Below are positions 39,019 through 51,300 of a stretch of DNA of 64,000 nucleotides, piece by piece (the stretch's first letter is position 1; each line of letters opens with the position of its first letter). The notes under the pieces were generated by a model that was not told where the DNA came from, did no database searches, and saw only the letters and a list, made by a program, of their open reading frames with translations. The stretch covers positions 1,679,001 to 1,743,000 of the forward strand of contig NC_092673.1 of NCBI RefSeq assembly GCF_964355755.1, written 5' to 3'. Made by a program: the position numbers and the translations under genes. The stretch comes from Antedon mediterranea. Lineage: Eukaryota; Echinodermata; Crinoidea; Comatulida; Antedonidae.

Positions 39019-39823
39019 AATAATGTGATCTAATATCTATATTAGAAAGAAACTATAATTATTACCGTATTCTATTATTACATTGTTATTTTAATATTTA
39101 ATTATTATTTAAACAAAATATTTCACTTTATGTTTTACCTCTATAGTTGTCTACTTTGGCACATGTTTTTTTTCTCTTTGTTGGCATATGTTTTTTTCTC
39201 TTTGGCATATGTTATTGTAACGTTAACATACTAAGTCTTACTCTGATTAAGAAGGTACCACAGCTTGTTGTCTCTAAGCACAAGATGAAATTCATAAAAT
39301 GTGTAGTGTTCTATGACGTAATATAGGCACATTTGGATCCAATCGGGATTGTTATTGTTTTTACTAAATGATTGAGTAAGTAACTCCAAATGTTACACAT
39401 CTGAATTTGTGCAACCGAACACACGTAGGCATGCATATACACCCGGTAGATCTAGGAAGAACGTTTCATGGTGCGATCAAATTTGACACCTCCCCATCCT
39501 AATGTATGTTGTGGTTACTCCAGTTATAGTGAGGCCTAAGCATATATGAGTAGCCCTGCTTAACATTATAAACAAACTTACTCATCTTATTGTCCAAATT
39601 ATAAGTATTTATTTTCTTACTGTTTACGAATTTAATTTTAAATTAAGTAAATTAAGAAAAGATAAAATGTGCATTCAAGTAAAGGGAGAAGTGAAGACCA
39701 AAATGTAACCTGTTTTCCTTATAGGCCTACATTAATATGCAAGAAAGGAATTGTAACATTTGGAATTAACAAAAATGTGTTAAATGATATAATTTTATGT
39801 AATGACATGACATAATATGAATG

Positions 39824-39868
39824 TGAATAAAAGTGGTGTTTGCGCCACAAAAGACAAAAAAAATTAAT
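39824..39868 (+). repeat. Dispersed repeat, copy 2
   Basis: AATGTGAATAAAAGTGGTGT and TTGCGCCACAAAAGACAAAA match the sequence at 19104-19152, same orientation. Probably a small retroelement tail; nature unknown. Confidence 0.55.
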
Positions 39869-39929
39869 GTGCAAGAAAGATTTCTCTTTAATTGAAACAA
39901 AACATTTATTTAATGTTCAATTAATGTTT

Positions 39930-39978
39930 AATTAATTATAATTATTATTATTATTATTATTATAATTAATTAATTATA
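39930..39978. repeat. AT-only palindrome around an ATT run
   Basis: TTAATTATAATTATTATTAT runs into ATTATTATAATTAATTAATT, a near-perfect inverted repeat of A and T only. It is a simple-sequence element that could extrude as a cruciform. Confidence 0.7.
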
Positions 39979-40439
39979 ACAAAGTACTAGCATACAACTT
40001 GGAAAACTTTTATTTTTCCAAAGTAAAAAATAAGGTATTATGTTTAACAATGTATATAACTGTGTTATACTCAGAGTGCAGAAATTACGATTGGTGCTGA
40101 TGCACTAAGTTATAGCAGTGCAAACTGAATGACATTACAGTAACTACTTGAACTTGTCAGACCCCATTTAAGACATTGAAGTAGCGTATCATCCTCATCT
40201 CACGCTTGTCTTATAATTATTTCCTTTGTTAATAAGCCATGTCATTAATTTCATTATCCAAAAGTGTGTGCAACATTTCGAGTCAAATTATTATAAAACG
40301 ACGCTTAAGTTACTGTTTTTGTTTAGTTTTTCTTTAGATTAAAAGTGATTCGTTATTTCCGTAATCGGAAATGTTCAAATCGTAATCTATAAGATTTAAA
40401 CGAACACTGATATTAATAATGGTATACCATTAGCGCCTC

Positions 40440-40690
40440 ATATTCTTCCGGAGTGTCGTAACTCTCCGGGGGCAGGTGCTGTTAGAAATTATAATAGTGA
40501 TAATAGTCAGTAACAGATGCTGGGCCTAGCTGTTGTGAGTGTCGGCGGCGCATCTTCCGAAGATGATGCTGCTGATGTAGCGGCGATGAGGTTGAGTGAG
40601 TGAGTCACGTACCTAAGGGCCTAGTGATGGTCCCTAGTGGGCCTAACCTGGCAAATCAAGCGACAATGATGAGTCTGCATTTGAATCTGT
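40440..40690. other. GC-rich island of unknown nature
   Basis: About 250 bp, rich in GC and CpG, with short inverted repeats such as GCATCTTCCGAAGATGATGC at 40550-40569 and GGGCCTAG/CTAGTGGGCC around 40618-40644. A 28-codon plus-strand frame from ATG at 40518 exists but is not recognisable. It could be a regulatory element, a non-coding exon or a repeat end. Confidence 0.3.
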
Positions 40691-40947
40691 ACCACCTGGT
40701 TTAACTAAACTTAATACAACACACACTAATCTATTGTAGTGTGAAAAGAGCTGACTCACGACTGTACAACAATACAAAACGTACACCTGTGTTGATGGTT
40801 TATCAGTCATTCAGGCATAAGTTTAGTTTACACCTAACTTTTATTAAAGTTCATTGACAACTTTTCTGTTCGCAAATCATCCTCTTGTCATCGTATGATT
40901 ATCATTGTTTTTATCATCGTATTGTCGTAAATATTTATCTTTAGGCC

Positions 40948-41005
40948 TATCACCATCATCGTCATCATTATCATCATCATTATCATCATCATCATACATC
41001 CTCAT
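40948..41005. repeat. ATC microsatellite
   Basis: A run of CATCATCGTCATCATTATCA-type triplets, similar to those at 7740 and 17110. It yields a Ser-rich chance frame at 40905-41120. Confidence 0.9.
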
Positions 41006-42672
41006 CTCACTATCATCATTAAAACATATCATACATCACACAATCATAATTATATTCTTTGAAAATGTAATCCTTTGTATTACACTTTACATTCGTTCAT
41101 TTTCATTTTTGGTTTTATAACTTCTCTTTTGAACGCGTTACAAGAGAAATTGAAAAAAAAACATTGAGAAAACATTTTAAATCTAAATTGTATGTAATAA
41201 ATTAATTAAATTGACAACCAATTTTGTTGAATTTAAATCATCATTTTATACGTCCAGTATTTAATTTAATCAATCTTATTTAATATTTAGGCAAACCACA
41301 CAATTATTGTATGTGTAACAGATATGTTGACAGGCGTGTTTTATGTTTAACAATCAAACAAAAAATTAATAAGTCCTTATGATATGATATTCTAAGCCTA
41401 TATTTATTTATTTGATTTATCCTACGAATAATTTATTTAATTAGGCCCACCTGTCTCTTTGGGATGTACATTGTAATTAACTATAAATTCAATTATTAAT
41501 AAACGATTGGATATCCCGTCTAATTTGAGAGTACATGGTTTGAATTAAGATAAGACAAACCATTCTCATGTTTTCAGCGGGAGTTTAATATAAAATTATA
41601 ATATATAATTAATCAATATGATTAGTTATATAAGTTGATTGGAAATAATATGTATTGAGACTAGTGTACCCCGACATAGCAGTCACATTTATATAACGCC
41701 TTTTCAAAGATCAAATCGCTTTATGAACCAGTCATTAGGTGAACATACTATTTCGGAAAAGGTGCGTGAGACCCTTGAAGATAATTTAAAATATTTGTGC
41801 TGCACACAGTTTATATAAACGAATTTAATGCTTTTATATTTTTAAAAGAATTATTGTTTTATTATTTTTTACATTATTATTTTCGATAAATGTCTTGCGT
41901 GTTTAAATAATACAACTTTTTATCATCTTTAGGGACATCATTTACAATCGGTAGTTGTACGTTTTTCTTTGGACGCTCGCGTGCCAAGTCTCTTCGTTGT
42001 GCAACTAATACCAATTAGGCCTATGTTGATATGAATACATTGTAAAATTGATTCATCGAAACATGTTATACAATTATCTAACCTTGAATTATAGTTTTAA
42101 ATTATATCAAACGGACAGCACATCTTTCTTTTCCAACTGTTTAATAGCCATTGTAGCAATATCGTTGGAAATGTAGCTACAGTACCACTTTATTCCCTTG
42201 AACAAATTTGAATACTTTTACCGTAATTGTACTACATCATTACTACAATTATTGAAACATATTCATTTTAAAATTGTTGTTTCCAAACTTTATTGAAATT
42301 ATTAAAAAAAAATATTATTCTTAATTATATCTAATTTAAATAGCTAAACGAGACTCCGTTATCGTAGTACTTAATGACCCTTGATGACCTAAGTAGACTC
42401 ATTGAATGTTATCGTCATTTTACGTTGTATACAATCACGGAACTTATGTTTTAATGTGCTACTTGGGCTGAAGTGGTAATTAAATACAGACTTTATGAAA
42501 GTATTTTAATTTGGAAATTTGATAAAGATTTTCCTTATGGTCATCAAATCAGCGTTAACTATTGAAAAAAGCGTTTGTACCATGCCGGAATCGTGCGTTG
42601 TGTACTCGAAGTACGCATCAATTTTGTACGAGAAATCCGAGTTTGTTCCGGTACCGTACGGTACTCTTAACA

Positions 42673-42835
42673 GTTTGGTTCCCACTAGAGACGCAAAGCA
42701 ATGACGTAGACACAACGCAAACAAGTTGACCAATCACAAGTTCAAATTATCCATCGCTTGTGATTGGTCAAATAACTTACGTTGCGCTTACTTCATTGCG
42801 TTGCGTCTCAGTGGAAATCAAGCTTTTACGTATCT
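42673..42835. mobile_element. MITE family B, full copy
   Basis: Left end GTTTGGTTCCCACTAGAGAC and right end GTCTCAGTGGAAATCAAGCT are inverted repeats, continuing inward into GCAACGCAA-type sequence. The centre has ACCAATCACAAG on the left and CTTGTGATTGGTCAA on the right. It is about 163 bp and non-coding. Confidence 0.88.
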
Positions 42836-45489
42836 TCGTGCGTACCACCGCAATTATGCGTAGTAGTAGAGTACGGTGCACATCATAGCTTGTAAAAAGA
42901 GTCATTATCAATACTGGTAAATATTGTATCAACATCTCAGTATAACACGTTTCCTCCCTCTTGACAATGCTGCCGAATCAATGTGATATCATCGTATTGC
43001 TTGTTAACAGTAGTCCGAATTGACAATTCGATGTAAACTTCTTCGTGGAAATAACCAAACAAGTTCGAAAGTTCATGTCTATAGAACCTTGAAAGTCTTA
43101 CCATTCAAACCGTGTCAATATTAATTGAAATAATCGATGTATCACATGAAAAATAATAGTCCAGGCCGATCCGCAATGGATTGTTAACATTTCGGTTTTC
43201 AACTTGAAATTAACTTATAAAACGAATTATTAAGGAAAAATTTATGTCTCTTTTGTGATGACAAGAAATGTATTTAAGCATTTTTTAACAAAGTTAAACT
43301 AATAATTATTCTTGTTTCAATTTCAGGTTTAATGTTCTGGGGCCTCGTAGTGAAATAGATTAGGATCAAGTCATCGGTGAGTTTTAGCGACAAAATTACG
43401 GTAATTTCAGAATAGTGCAAGTCATGTACAATTTGACGATAGGCCCAAGAGTTTGTTGTGTCTTAGCTGGCAGATTTCGATTACTTGTGACAGGCTGTTA
43501 TGTAAAGTCATGGTGGTTTTACACTATGCACTGCCTAGAATACATTTAGTAGCGTTTGTTGGTTGTGAGTCTGTGATCCCTGGAGACTAGTGGTAGTAAC
43601 ACATACTCACGATATACGTAAATTGAATCAGTACAGAGTGGCTAGGAAAGAAGGCAATTTTAAAACTTGTTGCTGCGTACATTTTATGTCAACCGGGGCT
43701 TTCCATACAACACCTGTTTTACTGATACGGTTAAAAGATCACCGATAACTGTTACAAATAATGTTTGTAACAGTTACATATTATTATATTACGTAAGGGC
43801 ATGTATACTTATCGAAACAGAAACATTGATAATTCAACTTTTATAATATTCATATATCAATGAAATACAATAGTATTAATAAAAACAAGGAACCGGAGGC
43901 TAACAGTGCAAAAAGAATGTCCAATCAAGTTTTTTAAAGGTTACGTGTAATGTTTGACATCATTAATACGTAGGTCATTAAATTCTTTAACCTAACTGAA
44001 CAATTTGTTTCCTTTTGTATGAGTATTAAAATCTCTAGAGGGAGGTTATAAGGCTAGAATGTTCAATATTAACAATTATTCAGAAGTTTTAACAATTTTC
44101 TGTGATTCTCCTGGGCAATACCCAGCTAGATGACACACGATAACACGGAATACATGAACATAACATACGTTGAACATAATTTGGTTAAAACAATAACTTA
44201 TTTTGATAGAGGCTGGCCACACACGTCATGGGCGTATCCATGGTTGTGGTTAAAGTTTCCAAAGTGTTGAGCACGATCAACGGAAAACTCCAACTGAGTA
44301 AATGAATACGGAAAAACAAAAACAAAATACCACTAACTGATGTTTATTGTAACTTTTATTTCTCGATTGCATCATTACTAAAACTGAATGTTTATATTTT
44401 ACGGTTTACATGTGTATTTAATTGTATAAAATATACTTTATTTTTACTGTGGCTTTAAGAGCTTTCACTTAAAATGTGGTCAAAGCTTGTCTGGGACGAT
44501 TGCTCCTAATTAGCGATTCAAACTAATGAGAAATGTACCCCAGACTGAAAGATTCTACACAATACATAAGCGCTCTATAACACCGTTAAACAGCTAAAGG
44601 TGTGAAGCTTAACAGTTTTGGTTACTCAACTCCACTGTCTTTATGTTAATGGTACAGTGTTCACGCTGGCTTCCACTTGTGAAAATATAACCGCATATAA
44701 TAGCCAACGGTAAGAACTCATACAGGGAACCATTCTACTACGAAAACTCGAAATAATACCTTTAAACCATAATTTGCACCTGGCCATTACGTGATCTAAA
44801 AAGAATATTGAATTAATAATTAAGATGTACAATATAACAGTTATTCAAATGCATGAAGTGTTGTCGTTTAATACTATTATATCCAATTAATACTGTTATG
44901 GTAAAATAATTTTATTCAACTGATAATTGTTCGTCTCTTGTAAATTGTTTCTCTTGAATTGTTTAGATATGCAAGGTTGATCAACTTGGTCAAAGAAGTA
45001 CTGTCTATAATATTCCATAATTTTTAAATAAATAAACACTTTTTTTTCAAATAGCATAGTACAATTCACATTGTACGCTTATTAGCATTTGTAGACAATT
45101 TATAGGCCACAATTTCGCCATCATTATTTCGGCAATTTTTTTTCTCTAGGCCGCACAAAAGTCACGTCACATTTAGGCCTAAACTTTTGTAAAAAACAGC
45201 CTTATATATTCATTATTATACTACGGGCATAATAATTTCAGAGTTAGGCCTATAAAATAATAGTTATTTAGATATTAAACAACTTGTCGATTTTTAACAA
45301 GAACAATTAGGCACATAACAAATACAACACTAAGTCCTGACGTCGTACGTTCAAACACTCGCTTAAATTAACATGTACATTGATAGATTCTTTTCTCATA
45401 TGTCTATAATTTCTATATGTACAAATTTACAATATATTTATAAGTACACTAATTAATTAATTATTTACATATCAAATATCTTTTGGTTT

Positions 45490-45938
45490 TTATTTGCCGA
45501 ATACAGGTAGGATGCTTCCAAAGTGTGGTACGGGTACCTGCCCCCAGAACGGATAAGGTACACTCGTGCAGTACGGTGAAGGGCCGAGACCACACGGTGT
45601 ACATTGTGGTACACTTGGGATATCTGAGTAAAACAGTCTTGGTCCGTCACTATACAATACTTTGACTGCTACTTTTTTGGCGGGAGGAGTCATGAGTTCT
45701 GCAGCAATTTGCTTCCGTTTTGTTTTGTATCGTCTGTTTTGGAACCAAATTTTGACTTGTTGCTCGGTAAGTTTTAACGCAGCCGCTAAATCTGCTCTTT
45801 CTGGTCCTGATAGATAGCGCTGATGGCTGAAACGTCTCTCTAATTCGAACACCTGAGCGTGAGAGAAGGCTGCCCTGGACCTCTTCTTCCTCGGCTTTAA
45901 GGATGTGGATCGTGGGCTAGAAGCTGAGTCATCACTAC
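45490..45938 (-). CDS. nk3: nk3 exon 2 (homeobox)
   Basis: Acceptor TTTTTACAG|GTAGTG completes Gly167. The exon carries the entire homeodomain, the VAVKVL motif and a Pro/Phe-rich tail ending VFGK, then TAA at 45490-45492. Confidence 0.96.
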
Positions 45939-48096
45939 CTGTAAAAAGTAAAGTTAAATAGGAATAATAAAGTGTGACGTATACGTCCAGGTTTTTTAAA
46001 TTCTAATATTACACAGGGGACCACTTTGTTAGCATTATCAAGAGAGATGTAAAGATTCTCAGACCACATCATAATCAACGTTTCCACTCATCTAAAGCTT
46101 ATTTCCGGAGTGACAATGCAAAATAAAGGTAGGCCTAAAAGAAATACATTAAAATGATATATAACTAACTAAATTTGACTGATAAAAAGCATACTATATG
46201 CAAAACAATGTGGTATTATTATCAATTATCGTCGGCAACCAAGAAACAATGTTTAACAATGAATAATATGGGTTTTAACTTAATTCATTTATACTATTTC
46301 TGATTTTAATGAACATTTGGAAGAATCATATAGTACAAAAAATATTTTTTTTTTAACTAAGCAAAAGAATAAGATATGTTAAACTATATGATTTTTATTT
46401 ATTATTTTTTTTTTAAAGGCGTTATTCGATGACCGTGTTGTTGATTATTGTATTTTCCTCTTTACTTTACTACCTTTATCGTATCCAGGTGTAAAAATAT
46501 GTTTATTATCATATCAGAATGTGCATTTTATGACCTAAAACATTATCTCGTGTGTGGGCCTGAGTGAAGTAAACTTGGATATCACAGCTGACTGGTGAAT
46601 AGATAGCAAACTTATACAATCGGAATGTGAATGGTGGTAAGTTAGGGAAATAATATGGAAATATCAATTACACGCTTACTTGCCTGTAGCATGGTAATAA
46701 AGATGTAAACCGCGCGCTTATATAAGCAGACGACATATGAAAACTCATCGTCTGACAAAACTATGGCGCGCCATATAAAACAGTTATTATTTTTATTTAT
46801 ACAGTGTTTGATAAGACGTTTATTTATTTATTTTTTTGGAGAATTAACGAACTGTTGTAAAAGTGTTAATAATTTTTTTTATTTATTATTTATTTAATCA
46901 CACTCTTGTTTATACAACAAGATATATAATATAGCAATTAAAATAGACACACTAGATAAAAACATCAAACTAACAGTCTTAAAACACCACAAATAAATAA
47001 CGACCTCAAGCAAAGGAATTTTTTTCTTTTAAAAGACATACTGTATATAATGTATGTGTACATTAATTAATTTAATGATAAGATCTTTTAAAGTAAATAA
47101 AAAACCCCAATCATTTTGTACTAATTGTCAATAGCAGGTCAATGTCTATGGAATACGAGTATTTCAGAAGAATTAAACTTTGTTTTAGATTTTTGTTTAG
47201 AATGTAATGATTTTTCTATTATAGTAGACCTATAATATTAATAGGTATACGTTTATCTTATAATATAATTATGTTTAGATACTTTAGGAACTTAACCAAT
47301 GGCCTATATGAAACGTTTGTACTATTTAGTGACTCCGTTTATCAATAAATAAAATGAATTTATTTAAAATGAACCCACTTTTAATACAAAAATGAGTTTG
47401 AATGACCTCAAAATGAATGTTTCTTAAAATGAAATTGATAATTTTATTTTATCGGGTTTACCAACCAAAAATACAATTTCAAACTGATTTTATATAATAA
47501 CTATATAACAATATGGGCTTAGGCTTAATCAGTGTTATATTTATTTTAAACAACAATAAATAATGACATTTATTATGATAATGATTTATGTTCTTACCTT
47601 CACTTTCAGATTCGTTTGCTTTTGAAATAGAATTTTCATCCTCGTCATCAACAATAATAGAAATTCGGTCATCTAATGTTGATTCTGAAGGGTACGTTGA
47701 TGACACCGTATCAGAGCCTGTCCTACAATCTGCCGATGGGTACGTAGACACAGTATCTACGCCTGTTCTTGCTTCGGGTAACTCATCCATATTCTCCTCC
47801 TCTTCCATTTTATCAGGTAGGCTTAGCTCATTATCCTTTAATTTGGACATTAATCTTTGCTGTAAAGTATGTTCTAATACAGATTTATCGTTGTTAGATG
47901 TTTTCGAGATTGGAGAAAAAGAGGTGTATGGATTGACTCCAGTATCTAAACCGTTCCGCCTCACGTCTGAAGAAGTAAGCATTCTCTGTTCAGGTATTTT
48001 AGTCCTATTACAAACACGGCCATCCGATTTTTTACCTAAAATATCAAGAATTGAAAACGGTGTCGACGAACTCTCTGCTGCCTGTGATCCAACCAT
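45490..48096 (-). CDS. nk3: NK3 (bagpipe/Nkx3.2-type) homeobox transcription factor, two exons
   Basis: Exons 48096-47598 and 45938-45490 join in phase 1 to give 315 residues. Exon 1 has the TN/eh1 motif TPFSILDIL (12-20), which recruits Groucho repressors, and an acidic stretch (IIVDDEDEN) near its end. Exon 2 encodes [16 protein letters not shown] and a full homeodomain (184-243) with Tyr54 in [11 protein letters not shown], the NK2/NK3 superclass residue. The segment [16 protein letters not shown] is typical of NK3. AKKVAVKVL after the homeodomain also matches Nkx3 proteins. The ATG at 48096 has a good context (ATTATGG). The protein acts in the nucleus. In known animals NK3 genes pattern visceral mesoderm and, in vertebrates, jaw cartilage and spleen. 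It stands between nk4 and tlx, same strand as both. Confidence 0.97.
45939..47597 (-). other. nk3 intron (1.66 kb)
   Basis: AT-rich, with GTAAGA donor and TTTTTACAG acceptor. Apart from poly-T and poly-A stretches no repeat or second exon was recognised. Intron phase and position relative to the homeodomain match nk4. Confidence 0.88.
47598..48096 (-). CDS. nk3: nk3 exon 1
   Basis: Encodes residues 1-166 and the first base of codon 167. The donor GAAG|GTAAGA is close to consensus. Open frame continues past the donor to 47479, but those codons (NINHYHNKC and on) are intronic by homology. The opposite strand is also open here (47588-48109), a mirror of this exon. Confidence 0.95.
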
Positions 48097-48330
48097 AATG
48101 GAAAAATAATTTCCAAAGCGAAAAATTTTTGAATAAAGTTTTTTAAAAAACTTTTTAAAATAGCTTTTCTAAGCTGATATGATCAGAACGTGTGTAGTAA
48201 CGTGTTTTCGGCGCGACGAATAATTGTTAAATGAACTCCTGTTGTTGTTAAAACCGCTGTTGTACCAGTGGCTCATCAAGAATGATCAGACGGTATCCTA
48301 GCACAAGTCACTTATAATTGGAGGGTATTT
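48097..48330 (-). promoter_or_regulatory. Candidate nk3 promoter with TATAAGTG composite
   Basis: On the minus strand CCAATTATAAGTGACTTGTG lies at about 48303-48322, some 210 bp upstream of the ATG. It combines a TATA-like element with TAAGTG, the core preferred by Nkx3-type homeodomains, and an adjoining CACTTGT-like inverted half. A further CCAAT (minus) lies at 48506-48510. This is motif-based inference. Confidence 0.35.
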
Positions 48331-51300
48331 AGAGTGTACATGGAAGACAGTGGTTTTTTGATTATATCAATTATTCATTACTACGCATCACTCACTATAC
48401 ATGACACGAAATAGCAAGATTGACGCGTGTACTTTGAATTGACTCAATAGGTCTCCGAAGACGATGGGAGGGAGATAGCTAATTCTGATCGTTTGACGCT
48501 TGCTGATTGGCTACTGCAATACACCTTAGCGGTTAACTTCTGTTGATTAAGGTGAGTAGAACATTAACATAGGTGATGTTTGTTTCTGAAAGGTTAATCA
48601 CTGGTGTACACCCTTATTAAGTACCGTACTAATTGGTGGAAGTAAGGACGATCAACTTTAATGAATGGTTTACGGGATTCCTGCGATTGGTAGCGTTATC
48701 TTAATAAACCAATAAAATTGTTGAATTTTATTAAAACATTTTTGACCTACTTATTGTTTTTATTTATTATTATAATGTATTATCTATAGCATAATATACG
48801 TTATTAGTTAATGACAAAACGCAAAACAAACTGGCATTACGTAAGTATGGAGGTATACAATTTTATAAAAAAGTTTTTACCTCCATGACATAATTACCTA
48901 ACCGAGTCCCTACAATGTAATTTACATTGTTGTCACTAATAATTATTAGCAATTAGTTTAGTCGTATATTATGAATATTACTGTATTTCGTAGTCATTGT
49001 ATTTCATAGGCTACTCTCCCACCCGCATGTTACGGTATTATATTCATCTCCCTCTAATCGGGCCTAACATAATTTCTACTTTTATCGCTTGTTCGGTCAG
49101 TCTATTTATTGCACACTTATGTTTCTATACTTCATTGTTTTCCTTCTCTTACTCATATCCTTTGTACAGTATATCTATATTACATATTGATATATAACCC
49201 AGACAACACAATCCATTTTCAATTTATTTTAAATCAATCCTAATAATCGTTAAAAACGTTGCGAATGACCTCAATAATATAGAACAATAAGTTGTGACAT
49301 ATTATATTTAGACATTTATGGAAAGAAAAATTAAGAAAAAGTTTAATTATCATCGTTAGATAACAATAGCAGAGGGCAGGTAGATATTTGCATATCATGG
49401 TTCACCTGTAAAATCGAATCAAGGTATTAAACTTCTCACCTGAGTTCACCTGCTGTCTAATTTCCCCTTTCATTTACCTCTTTTCCTGCATTTGCTGTTG
49501 CGTATCTAAGAGGTCGACACCCTATTTATGTCATGTTCTATCATTGTACTACTTAATGCCTAATTTCAGTTGTTGTCTATTATTAACAAGGATTTAATCA
49601 TCATTGGTTATTACCTATTCTTGTCTATTCATCACTTTAATCTTTATTCACACAAAGCACTGACAGCTCGATTACAGAATATACCGTACGCTTAGAAAAC
49701 AAAGGTAACATTTATATAATATAATAATTTCAAAATACATTTAATTTTAAACGAATACAATTAAAAATATCTATAAATAATAATAAAAGACAGGAATTAT
49801 ACAACAACGAAAGTCTGTAAAAAAACGCCATTTTTACAGACATTAACATAGTAAAATGTCATGACGGGAGGCCTACAATGTGTCTTCAAAGACATAATTA
49901 AAAATGTTACTGCCGAAAACAAACACATTTGGCATCTTAATTTCTTTAAACACGATGCTTTGTATTTTATTATAAAATCGGTTGAGTATCAAATACTTTT
50001 AATTCAATGCGCTTGAACGACTATTACCAAGCCGATTTTATCGTATTAATCGTAATACTGTCGAATAAAATAGAATATCGTTATGCTAGTCCAGATTAAA
50101 CTTTGTAAAGTATAACCAATGTATACGTGTTCTGTAGGTGTATAGTTTTGAAGAGTTTGACGCGGAGGTAAAGACCAATGAAGTTTTGCTGATGTTATAC
50201 GGTAATAAGTCTGTCTTAGGGCTTTTAATGTAGAAATCTCATGGCATTTTACCGGACTTTCCAAAAATTGGAACCGATTTCTTCGCAGCTAGCAGTATTT
50301 TGTAGAAAGTTTGTTGACTAGTGAGGATGTATTGATGTAGACGGCTACACGGTACAGCTGTCCGCGTACCCAGCATATCCTCTCGTACCCCACCGATGAA
50401 GTCATCAGAGATGATGTGTATCAAGGAGATAGCGGCGGGAAGCCCCCACTTCACCCTCATTAAAATCACCGTGGGTCACCTGGTAACGTGTTTATACACT
50501 CTGCCACTGCCTAGCGTGACAATGACATTATCATTAACTGGTAATGATAAACTATCAAGTGTTCTTTATCGATCTTTATCGGGTATTAGTGGTCCAAATG
50601 TTGTTGACATGTTTTGTAAAAGTAGGGCGTACGCTTGTTTGTTGGAAGTAATCCTATTTCATCATTGAAAATAAATACTGAATTTGTCCTAGATAGTTTT
50701 AACACCTCAGTCGTTAGATGTCATCTCACATTTTCTTCATGTCTAAATTAATTTTCTTCAAGATAGGCGTAACTGGAAGTTGATGAAAACCAGTGAATTG
50801 ATGAAGTAATAATAATAATAAACGTGTGATTCATATCAGACAAAAATGACGGTTTTAAAATAAAAACAATGATGCGTGAGGTTTATGAGTGACAAGCTGT
50901 CAAGTTCAGCTTGGAGACATAACCAGCGGGAACCATTAAAATATGACACGACCAGTTAATACTTGTAAAATATTAGCTGGTTTTAGGAATAACCAACCGT
51001 TTGGGTGGTCTTGTTTGGTGGCAATGTTTAGACAAGCGTCATTCCCTACGTTTTCTTATCTTTTGACAGCTAATGTATTTACGTCTAGTTTCGTACATCC
51101 AATTGGATAATATGTTTTTAAGTAGTTAGGTCGAGTGATTCAACGTAAGGGTGTCGCTGATTGGTTAATAGTGCGTCATTACTGAACCATTTTGTTGTGA
51201 CGTATGCTCTCTTGGGACGATACCAGTGGTTTGTAATTTACTTGATTGAAGAATGTCAACAAATGTAAGTGCTTGTTTTCATCGAATTTACTTCCCCCCT

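Larger units (their letters stand above)
20906..45489. other. Large intergenic region between tlx and nk3, no gene recognised
   Basis: I searched both strands by eye for the helix-3 signature WFQN and found no homeobox in these 24.6 kb. Open frames are short, without recognised domains, or belong to repeats. The region contains three MITE families, a LINE 3' end, several tandem arrays and a few islands of more complex, GC-richer sequence that could be conserved non-coding elements. Each is listed separately. Confidence 0.7.

Noticed and set aside
45465-45665. Short frames on both strands within nk3 exon 2
   Set aside because: Shadows of the homeobox exon; the third frame carries the homeodomain.
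47588-48109. 173-codon plus-strand frame
   Set aside because: It is the mirror of nk3 exon 1, which has clear homology and splice support on the minus strand.
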